Part shown: positions 1 to 8,523 of the stretch, piece by piece
Numbering within the stretch: the first letter of the stretch is position 1
How the letters are laid out: the number at the start of each line of letters is the position of its first letter
Position numbers and translations under genes: made by a program
NCBI RefSeq assembly: GCF_040675875.1
Contig: NZ_JBEGII010000001.1
Span: 1,922,001-1,986,000, forward strand
Length of the DNA: 64,000 nucleotides
Direction: 5' to 3'
Source: Microbacterium sp. LWO12-1.2
GTDB taxonomy: Bacteria > Actinomycetota > Actinomycetes > Actinomycetales > Microbacteriaceae
Notes under the pieces: generated by a model
What the model saw: the letters and a program-made list of their open reading frames with translations, nothing else
What the model was told of the DNA's origin: nothing
Database searches by the model: none

Positions 1-428
1 ACATGCAAGGCACAGCGCCTCCCGAGAGCCAGCACGCACTGCCGCTCGCCGGTCTGCTGGTGCCGGGCGTACGACTCTTCGCCGCGATCGACGACGGGCG
101 ACTGCTCGCGACCGGCGCTCTCGCAACGATCGACGAGGAACACGAGGAACTGAAGTCGATGCGCACGGACCCCGCGCAGCGAGGGCGGGGACTGGCGACG
201 GCGATGCTGTCCTTCCTGCAGGCGGACGCGGTCTCCCGCGGCATCCGCCGGATCTCGCTGGAGACGGGCAGCCAGGACTTCTTCCTCCCGGCCCGCGCAC
301 TGTACGCGCGCGCCGGATTCGTGGAGTGCGCGCCGTTCAGCAGCTACCTTCCCGATCCGCACAGCACCTTCATGACGCTCTCGCTGGTGGCAGGCGGCGG
401 CGAGCCGCAGGGTGAGCGCACGCGATAA
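1..428 (+). CDS. GNAT family N-acetyltransferase, 5' end cut by window edge
   Basis: Acetyl-CoA-dependent N-acetyltransferase of the GNAT fold, substrate unknown. The visible 141 residues carry the acetyl-CoA binding motif A as QRGRGLA after KSMRTDP, followed by SLETGS and the C-terminal strand LYARAGFVECAPF. The pattern PPES-HAL, KSMRT, SLETG and ARALYARAGF matches the YsnE-like GNAT subgroup, whose members have about 30 more N-terminal residues. The first ATG at position 3 is therefore probably internal and the gene starts left of the window. Its TAA stop overlaps the -10 hexamer of the next gene. Confidence 0.85.
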   Translation, partial: MQGTAPPESQHALPLAGLLVPGVRLFAAIDDGRLLATGALATIDEEHEELKSMRTDPAQRGRGLATAMLSFLQADAVSRGIRRISLETGSQDFFLPARALYARAGFVECAPFSSYLPDPHSTFMTLSLVAGGGEPQGERTR

Positions 429-429
429 T
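424..429 (+). promoter_or_regulatory. -10 element GATAAT for a leaderless marR transcript
   Basis: GATAAT matches the -10 consensus at five of six positions and lies exactly 6 nt before the ATG at 436, with no Shine-Dalgarno between. It contains the TAA stop of the upstream acetyltransferase gene. This supports the start at 436 over the in-frame GTG at 412. Confidence 0.6.
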
Positions 430-435
430 GGACGG

Positions 436-930
436 ATGAGCGCAACGGACGAGGTCGATCGGATCGTCGGCGCGTGGAACACGCAACGGCCCGACCTCGA
501 CTTCTCCCCTCTCGAGGTACTGTCCCGCATGGACCGCCTGTCGAGACACCTGGACCGCGCCCGACGGGATGTGTTCCGTCGCAGCGATCTCGAGCCGTGG
601 GAATGGGACGTGCTGTCGGCACTGCGCCGCGCCGGCGCGCCCTTCCAGCTCTCCCCCAAGCAGCTGCTGCAGCAGACCCTGGTCTCCAGCGGCACCATGA
701 CCAACCGGATCGACCGTCTCGTCGGTCGTCGCTTCGTGCGCCGCGAGGCCGATCCTGACGACGGGCGCAGCGTGCTGGTGATCCTGACCGACGACGGGCG
801 CATCCGCGTGGATGCCGCGATCACCCGCCTGGTCGATGTCGAGGCCGATCTGCTGCAGGCCCTGTCACGCGCGGACCGCGATCGACTCGCCGGGCTGCTG
901 CGCAAGCTCAGCCTGAGCTTCGACGCGTGA
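436..930 (+). CDS. MarR family transcriptional regulator
   Basis: A 164-aa winged-helix regulator. Residues 50-120 show the MarR core: the recognition helix region LSPKQLLQQTLVSSGTMTNRIDRL, then the wing RRFVRREADPDDGRSVLVILTDDG. The length is typical of MarR dimers, which bind palindromes near their own or adjacent promoters and release on ligand binding. The ATG at 436 is chosen because a GATAAT hexamer lies 6 nt upstream. A GTG start at 412 would overlap the acetyltransferase gene. The ligand and target cannot be read from the sequence; the neighbouring acetyltransferase is one candidate target. Confidence 0.88.
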   Translation: MSATDEVDRIVGAWNTQRPDLDFSPLEVLSRMDRLSRHLDRARRDVFRRSDLEPWEWDVLSALRRAGAPFQLSPKQLLQQTLVSSGTMTNRIDRLVGRRFVRREADPDDGRSVLVILTDDGRIRVDAAITRLVDVEADLLQALSRADRDRLAGLLRKLSLSFDA

Positions 931-943
931 ACGGCGACTGCTG

Positions 944-1894
944 ATGGCCATGCTCTCCCCGCTGCCGATGCGCGACGGCGTGGGGGCCACCCGCCTGCAC
1001 CTGCCGATGAGCGGGGTGTGGCCGACGGTCGCCGACTACATGATCGAGCGCTTCTTCCATCTCGAGCCCGAGCAGGTGTACGAACGATTCGACCTCGGGG
1101 AGATCGTCGCCCGCGACGGCCGCCCGCTCGCGAGGGACACCCCGCTGGGCGTCGAGGAGTTCATCTGGTACTACCGCAAGCCCCCGGTCGAGACGGAGAT
1201 CCCGTTCGCGGTCGAGGTGCTGCATCAGGACGCCGATCTGCTGGTGGTCGACAAGCCGCACTTCCTGCCGACCACGCCAGGTGGCAAGTATCTGCAGAAC
1301 TCGGCGCTCGTACGCCTGCGCAACCTGCTCGACATCCCGGACCTGGCGCCCATCCACCGGCTCGACCGCGCCACCGCCGGGTTGTTGATGTTCTCGACAC
1401 GACCGCAGAGCCGTGGTCCCTACCAGCTGATGCTCCAGAACCGTCAGGTGGAGAAGGTCTACGAAGCGGTGTCGGCGGTGCCGGAGGGGTGGGATCCCGC
1501 CGCCCCCACGCTGCGCGGGCAGTCGTTCCCGCTCGTGTACCGGAACCACATCCGCAAGGATCGCGGCGAGTTGCTCGTGCAGGTCGATGACGTGCGCGAG
1601 CCGAACGCCGAGACGCTGATCGAACTGATCGGCAGCGACGACCGGGTCGTGCACACACTGCTGCGTCCGCACACCGGCAAGATGCACCAGCTGCGCGTGC
1701 ACCTGGCCGCGCTCGGCATCGGGATCCTGAACGACCCGTTCTACCCGAGGCTGCGCGGGGAACTCCCCGACGACCACGCCCGACCTTTGCAGCTCCTCGC
1801 GCGGGAACTGCGATTCATCGACCCGATCAGCGGCGAGGAGCGCGTGTTCACCACCGCGCGCTCCCTGCAGGACGCTCCCGTCAGCGGCGCATGA
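944..1894 (+). CDS. RluA-family RNA pseudouridine synthase
   Basis: A 316-aa cytoplasmic enzyme that isomerises uridine to pseudouridine in rRNA or tRNA. The catalytic motif HRLDRATAGLLMF, with the active-site Asp in RLDR, lies around residues 135-147. It is preceded by the strand VEVLHQDADLLVVDKP and followed by the C-terminal RPHTGKMHQLRVHL motif. There is no obvious S4 domain. The exact target position (23S-type RluC/D versus tRNA) cannot be assigned. The gene follows marR by 13 nt. Its 3' end overlaps the convergent metI gene by 14 bp. Confidence 0.88.
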   Translation: MAMLSPLPMRDGVGATRLHLPMSGVWPTVADYMIERFFHLEPEQVYERFDLGEIVARDGRPLARDTPLGVEEFIWYYRKPPVETEIPFAVEVLHQDADLLVVDKPHFLPTTPGGKYLQNSALVRLRNLLDIPDLAPIHRLDRATAGLLMFSTRPQSRGPYQLMLQNRQVEKVYEAVSAVPEGWDPAAPTLRGQSFPLVYRNHIRKDRGELLVQVDDVREPNAETLIELIGSDDRVVHTLLRPHTGKMHQLRVHLAALGIGILNDPFYPRLRGELPDDHARPLQLLARELRFIDPISGEERVFTTARSLQDAPVSGA

Positions 1895-2540
1895 CCTTGC
1901 GGGCGAGGCGCGTGCCGAGCAACTGCATGAAGTGCACGAAGACCACGATCAGGATGATCGCCGCCCACATCACGACCGGTTCGAACTTGCGGAAGCCGTA
2001 GATCTGGGCGAAGGCGCCGAGACCGCCACCACCCACGAGACCGGCCATGGCCGTCATGTCGATCAGCGCCACGACGATGAAGGTGTAGCCGAGGATGAGC
2101 GGTCCGAGCGATTCGGGGATCGCCACCGTGAACAGGATGCGCCAGGGCCCTGCACCCATGGCGCGCGCGGCCTCGATGACCCCCGGTGAGACCGACACGA
2201 GGTGCTGCTCGACGATGCGTCCGATCGCGAACGCAGCGGCGAGTCCGATGATGAACGCGCCGGCCGTCGTGCCGATGCCGACGCCGATCACGGCCCGCGC
2301 CAGCGGCTGGGCGACGGCCATGAAGATCACGAACGGGATCGGCCGGAAGAAGTTGACGACGAGGTTCGCGATCGCCGAGATGACGACGTTCTGCGCCAGA
2401 CCGCCGGGGCGGGTCACGTAGAGGATCACGCCGATCACGAGACCGAGGATGCCACCGAGCACGAGGGCGAACGAGGTCATGTACAGGGTCTCGAGTGCTG
2501 CCGCCCAGAATTCGGGCCAGAGTTCGATCAGACGATCCAT
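1881..2540 (-). CDS. metI: Methionine ABC transporter permease MetI
   Basis: A 219-aa inner-membrane permease of the D/L-methionine importer. It has about five hydrophobic segments and a BPD_transp_1-type EAA loop in EAARAMGAGPWRILFTVAIPESLGPL (around residues 130-155). The ATG overlaps the metN stop codon by one base (TGATG), so translation is probably coupled. A longer open frame running upstream is only the antisense-like continuation through metN; the start is set by the family N-terminus MDRLIELWPEF. It is the last gene of metQ-metN-metI. Confidence 0.93.
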   Translation of the reverse strand: MDRLIELWPEFWAAALETLYMTSFALVLGGILGLVIGVILYVTRPGGLAQNVVISAIANLVVNFFRPIPFVIFMAVAQPLARAVIGVGIGTTAGAFIIGLAAAFAIGRIVEQHLVSVSPGVIEAARAMGAGPWRILFTVAIPESLGPLILGYTFIVVALIDMTAMAGLVGGGGLGAFAQIYGFRKFEPVVMWAAIILIVVFVHFMQLLGTRLARKVMRR

Positions 2541-3583
2541 CAGCGGGCCTCCTCTCGCGCGATCTCGGTCACTTGGACGCGCTCGCCGATGGCCGCGAGG
2601 GTGCGGTCGATCGCGGCGCTCTCTCCCCGGATCGCGAGCGTGAGATGTCCGAACGCACGTCCGCGGATGTCGTTGATGCCGCCGTAGACCAGCTCGAAGT
2701 CGAGCCCGGCAGAGGCGAGGTCTAGGAAGACCTGCGCCTGCGACGAGTCGCCGTCGCGGAACGAGAACGTGACGAGGCGGCCCTGGTGCCGCTCGCGCAG
2801 CACCGAGAGCTCCGCCGGCGAGGGGACGCCCTTGACCACGGTACCCACGAACCGCTGCGACGCGGGATTCTGCGGCGCGGAGAACACGTCGAAGACGTCG
2901 CCCTGCTCGATCACGCGGCCGCCCTCCATCACGGCGACCTTGGTCGCGATGGTCTGGATCACGTCCATCTCGTGGGTGATCACGACGATCGTGATGCCCT
3001 GCTCCTCGTTGACGCGCTTGAGCAGGTCGAGCACCTCGTGCGTGGTCTGCGGGTCCAGCGCGCTGGTCGCCTCGTCGGCGAGGAGGATCGCGGGCCCTGT
3101 CGCCAGCGCACGGGCGATGCCGACGCGCTGCTTCTGCCCTCCGGAGAGCTGTTCCGGGTACGCCTTGGCCTTGTCGGAGAGGCCGACGAAGGACAGCAGT
3201 TCGGTGACGCGCGCCTCGATGTCGGGCTTCTTCCACCCCGCGAGCGTGAGCGGATACGCGATGTTCGCGCGCACGTTGCGCGAGGAGAAGAGGTTGAACT
3301 GCTGGAAGATCATGCCGATGCCGCCGCGGACCTTGCGCAGCTCGCTCTCACGGAGTGCGGTGATGTCGACGCCGTCGACCAGGATCGTGCCGCTCGTCGC
3401 CGGTTCGAGCGCATTGATCAGCCGCACGAGCGTCGACTTGCCTGCACCGGAGTAGCCGATGATGCCGAAGACATCGCCCTTCTCGATCGACAGGGTCACG
3501 TCGTCGACGGCGACGACCTCACCGTCACCCGGCGTGCGGGACGGGTAGGCCTTCGACACGTTCGTCAGGCTCACGATCGGCAT
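2540..3583 (-). CDS. metN: Methionine ABC transporter ATP-binding protein MetN
   Basis: A 347-aa ATPase that energises methionine uptake with MetI and MetQ. It has Walker A GYSGAGKST (about residue 40), Q-loop FQQFNLF, signature LSGGQKQR, Walker B ILLADEATSALD, and a C-terminal NIL/ACT-type domain from about residue 260 that in characterised homologues binds methionine for trans-inhibition. The start at MPIVSLTN has a GGAG motif about 6 nt upstream. The open frame extends further upstream but lacks family similarity. It follows metQ after 95 bp. Confidence 0.94.
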   Translation of the reverse strand: MPIVSLTNVSKAYPSRTPGDGEVVAVDDVTLSIEKGDVFGIIGYSGAGKSTLVRLINALEPATSGTILVDGVDITALRESELRKVRGGIGMIFQQFNLFSSRNVRANIAYPLTLAGWKKPDIEARVTELLSFVGLSDKAKAYPEQLSGGQKQRVGIARALATGPAILLADEATSALDPQTTHEVLDLLKRVNEEQGITIVVITHEMDVIQTIATKVAVMEGGRVIEQGDVFDVFSAPQNPASQRFVGTVVKGVPSPAELSVLRERHQGRLVTFSFRDGDSSQAQVFLDLASAGLDFELVYGGINDIRGRAFGHLTLAIRGESAAIDRTLAAIGERVQVTEIAREEAR

Positions 3584-3678
3584 GTGCTGCTCCGGTCTGG
3601 ATCGGGGGGAAAGACGAATCGGGTGACGCACGACGCGCCACCCGATTCTCGCATCTGGCGGGACTGCTCCCGCCCTGC

Positions 3679-4590
3679 TCACTTCTGCGCTTCGGTGTCC
3701 TTCTGGACCTTCTTCAGCGACGCGACGAGGTCCTCGACCGGCGTCTGCAGCGACACCGCGGTGTCTCCCGACGACGCGAGCAGACCGGCCTGGACGGCCT
3801 CGTTGGTCTGGAAGATCTCGACGAGCTTCAGGTAGGTGGGGTTGTCCGCATCATCGGCGCGAGCCGCGAAGATGTTGACGTACGGCAGGGCGTTCGGGTC
3901 CTCCGGGTCGTCCTGCGCGATCGCGTCCTCGTACGAGAGACCGGCGTCCTCGACGAAGTCGTTGTTGATGATCGCCGCGGCCACATCCGGCAGCGACGTC
4001 GGGATCAGCGCCGCCTCGAGCGCGGTGACCTTGACCTTCGACTTGGCGGTGTCGACATCGGCGAGATCGGAGAAGATCGATCCGCCGCTCTTGAGCTCGA
4101 TCAGGCCGGCCGACTGCAGCACGAGGAGTCCACGTGCCTGGTTCGACGCATCGTCGGGAACCGCGACCGTCTCGCCCTCCGGGATGCTGTCGACGTCGTC
4201 GTACTTGCTGGAGTACAGACCGAGCGGGTAGATCGCGGTCGAACCGATCGGCGTGAGGTCGGCACCCGAGTTCACGTTGTAGTCCGCGAGGTACACGATG
4301 TGCTGGAACTGGTTGAGGTCGATCTCGCCCTCGGTCAGCGCCGGGTTGGGCTGCTCGTAGGAGCCGAAGTCGACGAGTTCGACCGTGATGCCCTCTTCCG
4401 CTGCAGCGTCGACGAACGGCGCCCACTGCTCGTCGCCCTTGCCGACGACGCCGATCTTGACGACCTCGGGTGTGGTCGATTCTCCGCTGCCGGAGCCGGC
4501 CTCGGACGATGCCGTGGCGCAGCCGGCGAGGGCGACGAAGAGCGGGACCGCGGCGAGCGCGGCGATGATGGACGTGGTACGACGGGACAT
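3679..4590 (-). CDS. metQ: Methionine-binding lipoprotein MetQ
   Basis: A 303-aa substrate-binding lipoprotein of the NlpA/MetQ family that delivers methionine to MetNI. The signal peptide ends in a lipobox LAGC with the lipidated Cys at about residue 23, followed by a Ser/Gly/Glu-rich linker. Family landmarks are VKIGVVGKGDEQW, VDFGSYEQPN, LNQFQH and YPLGLYSSKYDD. A GAGAGGAA Shine-Dalgarno precedes the ATG. The 114-bp upstream region shows no fold that I recognise as a SAM riboswitch, so regulation is unclear. Confidence 0.93.
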   Translation of the reverse strand: MSRRTTSIIAALAAVPLFVALAGCATASSEAGSGSGESTTPEVVKIGVVGKGDEQWAPFVDAAAEEGITVELVDFGSYEQPNPALTEGEIDLNQFQHIVYLADYNVNSGADLTPIGSTAIYPLGLYSSKYDDVDSIPEGETVAVPDDASNQARGLLVLQSAGLIELKSGGSIFSDLADVDTAKSKVKVTALEAALIPTSLPDVAAAIINNDFVEDAGLSYEDAIAQDDPEDPNALPYVNIFAARADDADNPTYLKLVEIFQTNEAVQAGLLASSGDTAVSLQTPVEDLVASLKKVQKDTEAQK

Positions 4591-4704
4591 AGTGATGCGG
4601 GTTCCTCTCTCAGGGACTCGAATACGTTAGGCAGGCCCGGACGCAGGCGCGGAATCGGACCGTCACACAGCGTCACAGCCCGGAATACCGGTAACCGGAT
4701 GCGC

Positions 4705-6468
4705 TCAGTCGAACTCTTCGATCCCTTGCAGACGCACCTGCTCCAGGTCGAGCCGCGCAGAGATCCTGCGCACCACGAGATCGTCCACGGTGCCGGAGCG
4801 GCGCAGCCCGAGCAGCACCTCGCGCTTGCGGTCGAGCATGGCGAGCTTCAGGCGGGTGTGCTCCTCGTGACGGATCAGCGGCGACCGCTGCATCACGTCG
4901 ACATCGGCGGAGGTGGCGATCATCTGGAGCGTGTTCCCCTCGCCGCCCTCCGTCGTGGACGGCAGAGTCGCACCGCTTCCCACGTTCTCCTCGATGCCGG
5001 TGCCGGTGCCGGTGCCGAGAGGGTCCGGCTCGTCGAGCATCTCGTCGAGCGCATCCGCCTCGGCGTCGACGATCGCCTGTTCCCGCGCGAGAGCCCTCGC
5101 GTTCGCGAATTCGAGCATCATGTAACCCTCGGTGCGCACCCGATCGCGCACCTCCTGGCCGACGCCGTGCTCGGCAGCGAGGTCGTCGAGTGCCGCGAGC
5201 GCTGCTCCCGAGATGGCGCGCTCTGCCAGTTCGTACTCCTCGTCATCGGCATGGTCGACGGGGATGCGCGCCCAGCGCACGAGGGCGGGCAGGAGCGGGC
5301 CCTGCACGAGCAGGCTGAGCAGGATGACACCGGCAGTGACGAACACGATCTCGTCGCGGCCAGCGGCATCCGGCCCTTCGGCGACCGTCGCGGGCACCGA
5401 CAGGGCGATCGCGAGCGATACCGCGCCGCGCATCCCGGCGACGGTGGAGACGAGACGGGCGCGGGAACGCACCCCACGCGGCGGCTGGGGCGCAGAGGAG
5501 CGCTGGAACGGCACGCTGAGCAACTGGAACAGATAGCGCACGACCAGCAGCGTCACCCACACCGCCAACGTCACCAGCACCAGGCGTCCGATCGCGGCGG
5601 CGGAGATCTCGTGCACGACGTACTGCACCTCGAGACCGATCAGCACGAACAGGGCGCCGTTGAGCAGGAAGACACCGAACGGCCAGGCCGCATCCGTCTG
5701 CCGACGCGACGAGGCGGTGGTGACGCGCGGCGAGACATAGGCCACGATGAGCCCTGCGACGACGACCGCGAGCACGCCGGACGCGTGCACGATCTCGGCG
5801 AGCAGGAAAGCGGTGAACGGGATCAGCAGGAGGGTCACGTTGATCACCATGGTCGAGGAGACACGGCTGAGAAGCAGGTACCCGAGCGCGGCGATCGCGG
5901 CGCCGGCCGCGATGCCGCCGACGTACGAGACCAGCACGGTCCAGGTGACAGACCACGGTGTGACCTGACCGCCCACGGCCAACGACACCGCGATCGCGTA
6001 CAGCACCAGGGCGGTGCCGTCGTTGGTGAGGCTCTCCGCCTTCAGCTTCATAAACATGCGCCGAGGCAGCAGCCGTCCGAGGGCGGCCACGGCTGTCGCA
6101 TCCGGCGGGGCGACCGCAGCGCCCAGGATGAGGGCGATCTCCCAGGGCATCCCGAACAGCACGCCGATACCCGCCACGGCGAACGCCGATGCGACGACCA
6201 GCAGGGTGCTCATCGGCAGGATGTAGCGGAAGTCACGACGGATCGCGCGCAGCGACGTGGTCAGGCTCTCCCAGAACAGCATCACCGGGAGGAACAGCAG
6301 CAGCACCGTCTCCGGCGGCAGCTGCACCTCGCGGAGCGCGGGGACGAAGCCAAGCGCGAGTCCGAAGATGACCAGCACCAGAGGCAGCGCGAGCCGGATG
6401 CGGGGCGCCAGCAGCGCCCCCGCGAGAATCGTGAGCCCGAGCAGGACTGTGACCTCGAGACCTTCCAT
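4705..6468 (-). CDS. Na+/H+ antiporter, CPA1 family
   Basis: A 587-aa membrane protein exchanging Na+ (or K+) for protons. About twelve hydrophobic segments fill residues 1-400. The CPA1 ion-binding region AAVAPPDATAVAAL is near residue 120, and ESLTNDGTALVLY matches the conserved NDG/ESL motif. Residues 410-587 form a hydrophilic cytosolic tail containing a repetitive Gly-Thr stretch (LGTGTGTGIEE). GGGAGGT lies 6-7 nt before the ATG. It is a monocistronic gene between metQ and the ABC-F gene. Ion preference cannot be decided from sequence. Confidence 0.92.
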   Translation of the reverse strand: MEGLEVTVLLGLTILAGALLAPRIRLALPLVLVIFGLALGFVPALREVQLPPETVLLLFLPVMLFWESLTTSLRAIRRDFRYILPMSTLLVVASAFAVAGIGVLFGMPWEIALILGAAVAPPDATAVAALGRLLPRRMFMKLKAESLTNDGTALVLYAIAVSLAVGGQVTPWSVTWTVLVSYVGGIAAGAAIAALGYLLLSRVSSTMVINVTLLLIPFTAFLLAEIVHASGVLAVVVAGLIVAYVSPRVTTASSRRQTDAAWPFGVFLLNGALFVLIGLEVQYVVHEISAAAIGRLVLVTLAVWVTLLVVRYLFQLLSVPFQRSSAPQPPRGVRSRARLVSTVAGMRGAVSLAIALSVPATVAEGPDAAGRDEIVFVTAGVILLSLLVQGPLLPALVRWARIPVDHADDEEYELAERAISGAALAALDDLAAEHGVGQEVRDRVRTEGYMMLEFANARALAREQAIVDAEADALDEMLDEPDPLGTGTGTGIEENVGSGATLPSTTEGGEGNTLQMIATSADVDVMQRSPLIRHEEHTRLKLAMLDRKREVLLGLRRSGTVDDLVVRRISARLDLEQVRLQGIEEFD

Positions 6469-6584
6469 CTGTACCTCCCGGATGCCGCAGGATCATGCCG
6501 TGCGACACCGGATGGCGTCAGGCCCCGCCCAGAGCACAGCGCATCGCACTGCCACCGTATTCCCAGGAGGGGAGGAACAACAGA

Positions 6585-6599
6585 CCCCCTCACGGGGGG
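6585..6599 (-). terminator. Likely terminator of the ABC-F gene
   Basis: A five-bp all-GC stem (CCCCC / GGGGG) closes a 4-nt loop 8 bp past the ABC-F stop codon. On the minus strand it is followed by TCTGTTGTT, a weak U-tract. Confidence 0.5.
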
Positions 6600-6606
6600 A
6601 ATGGGC

Positions 6607-8433
6607 TCAGCCGAGCTCTTCGGTCAGCTCGAACCAGCGCACCTCGAGCTCGCCGATCTCGTCCTGCTGTGCGCTGATCGCCTTCATCCGCTCGCCCAGG
6701 CCTTCGAAGTCCGCCTGGTCGTGCTCGGCAAGAGCATGCTTGGCCTTGTCGATCTGCTGCGTGAGCTTCTCGATGCGGCGCTCCAGTGACGAGATCTCCT
6801 TCTGCGCCGAGCGCAGCGCTGCCCCGTCGAGACCTGCGGTCTTGGCCGTGTTCACCGCGGTCTGCGACTTCGCCGGCGCGGCATCCTGCAGCTGTCGCAG
6901 TCGCAGGTACTCGTCGACGCCGCCGGGAAGGTGGCGCAGCCGACCGTCGAGGATCGCGTACTGCTGATCCGTGACGCGCTCGAGGAAGTAGCGGTCGTGG
7001 CTGACCACGAGCAGTGTGCCCGACCAGGAGTCGAGGAGATCCTCGATCGCGGAGAGCATGTCGGTGTCGAGGTCGTTGGTGGGCTCATCGAGGATCAGCA
7101 CGTTCGGCTGGTCGAGCAGCACCAGTAGCAGCTGCAGCCGACGCTGCTGCCCACCGGACAGGTCCTTGACCGGAGTGGAGAGCTGGGCGGAGTCGAAGCC
7201 GAGCCGTTCGAGGAGCTGACCGGGCGTGAGCTCCTGCGCCTTGGATCCCGTGCCCATGGTGTACGAGGTACGCAGTCGCGAGATCACGACGCGCACGGGC
7301 TCGCGCCGCACATCCTCGAGCTCGTCGAGACGCTGGGTGAGGGTCTTGACCTTCACGGTCGTCCCCCGCTTGACGCGGCCGACCGTGGGTTCGACGGTGC
7401 CGGAGATCAGACCGAGGAGGGTGGACTTGCCGGCGCCGTTGACGCCGAGGATACCGGTGCGCTCGCCCGGGGCGATGCGCCACTCGATGTCGCGGAGAAC
7501 GACTTTGTCCTGGGTCCCCGAGCCTGTCGAAGGGTCGGCCGCGGGGTAGGTCACTCCGACGTCGAGCAGGTCGACGACGTCCTTGCCGAGACGGGAGACC
7601 GCGAGGGACTGCAACGACACCTTGTCGCGGATCTCGGGGACATCGGCGATGAGTTCGTTGGCCGCGTCGATGCGGAACTTGGGCTTGGCGGTACGCGCGG
7701 GTGCGCCGCGACGGAGCCAGGCGAGCTCCTTCTTGGCGAGGTTCTGCCGCTTCGCCTCGGTGGCGGAAGCCATGCGATCGCGCTCGACGCGCTGCAGGAT
7801 ATATGCCGCATATCCGCCCTCGAAGGGCTCGACGATGCGGTCGTGCACTTCCCAGGTCTCGGTGCAGATCTCGTCGAGGAACCAGCGATCGTGGGTCACG
7901 ACCATGAGCGCACCCGAGTTCGGCGACCAGCGCTTCTTCAGGTGCCCGGCGAGCCACGTGATGGCTTCGACATCGAGGTGGTTGGTCGGCTCGTCGAGCG
8001 CGATCACGTCCCAGTCCCCGGTGAGCAGCTTGGCCAGTGAGACCCGACGGCGCTGTCCACCGCTGAGCGAGCCGATCTCGGCATCCCACGGCAGATCACG
8101 GAGCAGGCCGTCGATCACGTCACGGACGCGCGGATCCCCCGCCCACTCGTATTCCGGGGTGTCACCGACGACCGCCGCACTGATCGTGAGGTCGTCACTG
8201 AGGGTGTCGGCCTGGGACAGCACCCCGATCGTGGTGCCGCCGCGCACGGTCACGCGTCCGGAGTTGGGCTCCTTGAGGCCGGCGAGCATCCCGAGCAGGC
8301 TCGACTTGCCGTCGCCGTTGCGCCCGACGATGCCGATCCGGTCCCCCTCCTCGATCCCGAGGGTCACGGAGTCGAAGACGACCCTGGTCGGATATTCGAG
8401 ATGAAGGGACTCTGCCCCGAGAAGATGTGCCAT
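6607..8433 (-). CDS. ABC-F family ATPase (Uup-like)
   Basis: A 608-aa soluble twin-ATPase with no membrane domain. Domain 1 has GRNGDGKSS, LSGGQRRR and LDEPTNHLD. An inter-domain linker around residues 240-280 is rich in Arg/Lys (AWLRRGAPARTAKPKFR). Domain 2 has [17 protein letters not shown] and LDEPTNDLD. The C-terminal 80 residues are a coiled coil (ISSLERRIEKLTQQIDKA), as in Uup. ABC-F proteins act on ribosomes or DNA rather than as transporters. The start MAHLLGAESL is the first with family similarity, with GGGGAG upstream. A copy of the dispersed repeat encodes DPSTGSGTQ at about residues 300-308. Confidence 0.9.
   Translation of the reverse strand: MAHLLGAESLHLEYPTRVVFDSVTLGIEEGDRIGIVGRNGDGKSSLLGMLAGLKEPNSGRVTVRGGTTIGVLSQADTLSDDLTISAAVVGDTPEYEWAGDPRVRDVIDGLLRDLPWDAEIGSLSGGQRRRVSLAKLLTGDWDVIALDEPTNHLDVEAITWLAGHLKKRWSPNSGALMVVTHDRWFLDEICTETWEVHDRIVEPFEGGYAAYILQRVERDRMASATEAKRQNLAKKELAWLRRGAPARTAKPKFRIDAANELIADVPEIRDKVSLQSLAVSRLGKDVVDLLDVGVTYPAADPSTGSGTQDKVVLRDIEWRIAPGERTGILGVNGAGKSTLLGLISGTVEPTVGRVKRGTTVKVKTLTQRLDELEDVRREPVRVVISRLRTSYTMGTGSKAQELTPGQLLERLGFDSAQLSTPVKDLSGGQQRRLQLLLVLLDQPNVLILDEPTNDLDTDMLSAIEDLLDSWSGTLLVVSHDRYFLERVTDQQYAILDGRLRHLPGGVDEYLRLRQLQDAAPAKSQTAVNTAKTAGLDGAALRSAQKEISSLERRIEKLTQQIDKAKHALAEHDQADFEGLGERMKAISAQQDEIGELEVRWFELTEELG
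7511..7534 (-). repeat. Dispersed CTTCGACAGGCTCAGGGACC repeat inside the ABC-F gene
   Basis: An imperfect copy of the repeat found four more times in hrpA, in frame and read here as PSTGSGTQ in the coding strand. It lies between the two ATPase halves, at the entry to domain 2, where insertions are tolerated. Confidence 0.75.
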
Positions 8434-8523
8434 GTCACTCCCCAGGGTAGTCGCGTCGGACTGGGCATTCGTTGCAGGAGCCCGGACCGATGCCCAGGGC
8501 TCCCGCATACGTCGGCAACGTCG

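Noticed and set aside
412..435. GTG at 412 as the MarR start
   Set aside because: It would overlap the acetyltransferase gene and lie upstream of the GATAAT element, outside the predicted transcript.
4591..4704. SAM riboswitch in front of metQ
   Set aside because: The 114-bp leader lacks the kink-turn and conserved core I would expect, and I could not build the multi-helix junction.
4300..6789. 829-codon plus-strand open frame opposite metQ and the antiporter
   Set aside because: It is antisense to two well-supported genes, is rich in His/Asp/Glu/Arg low-complexity sequence typical of the complementary frame of GC-rich genes, and has no recognisable domain.
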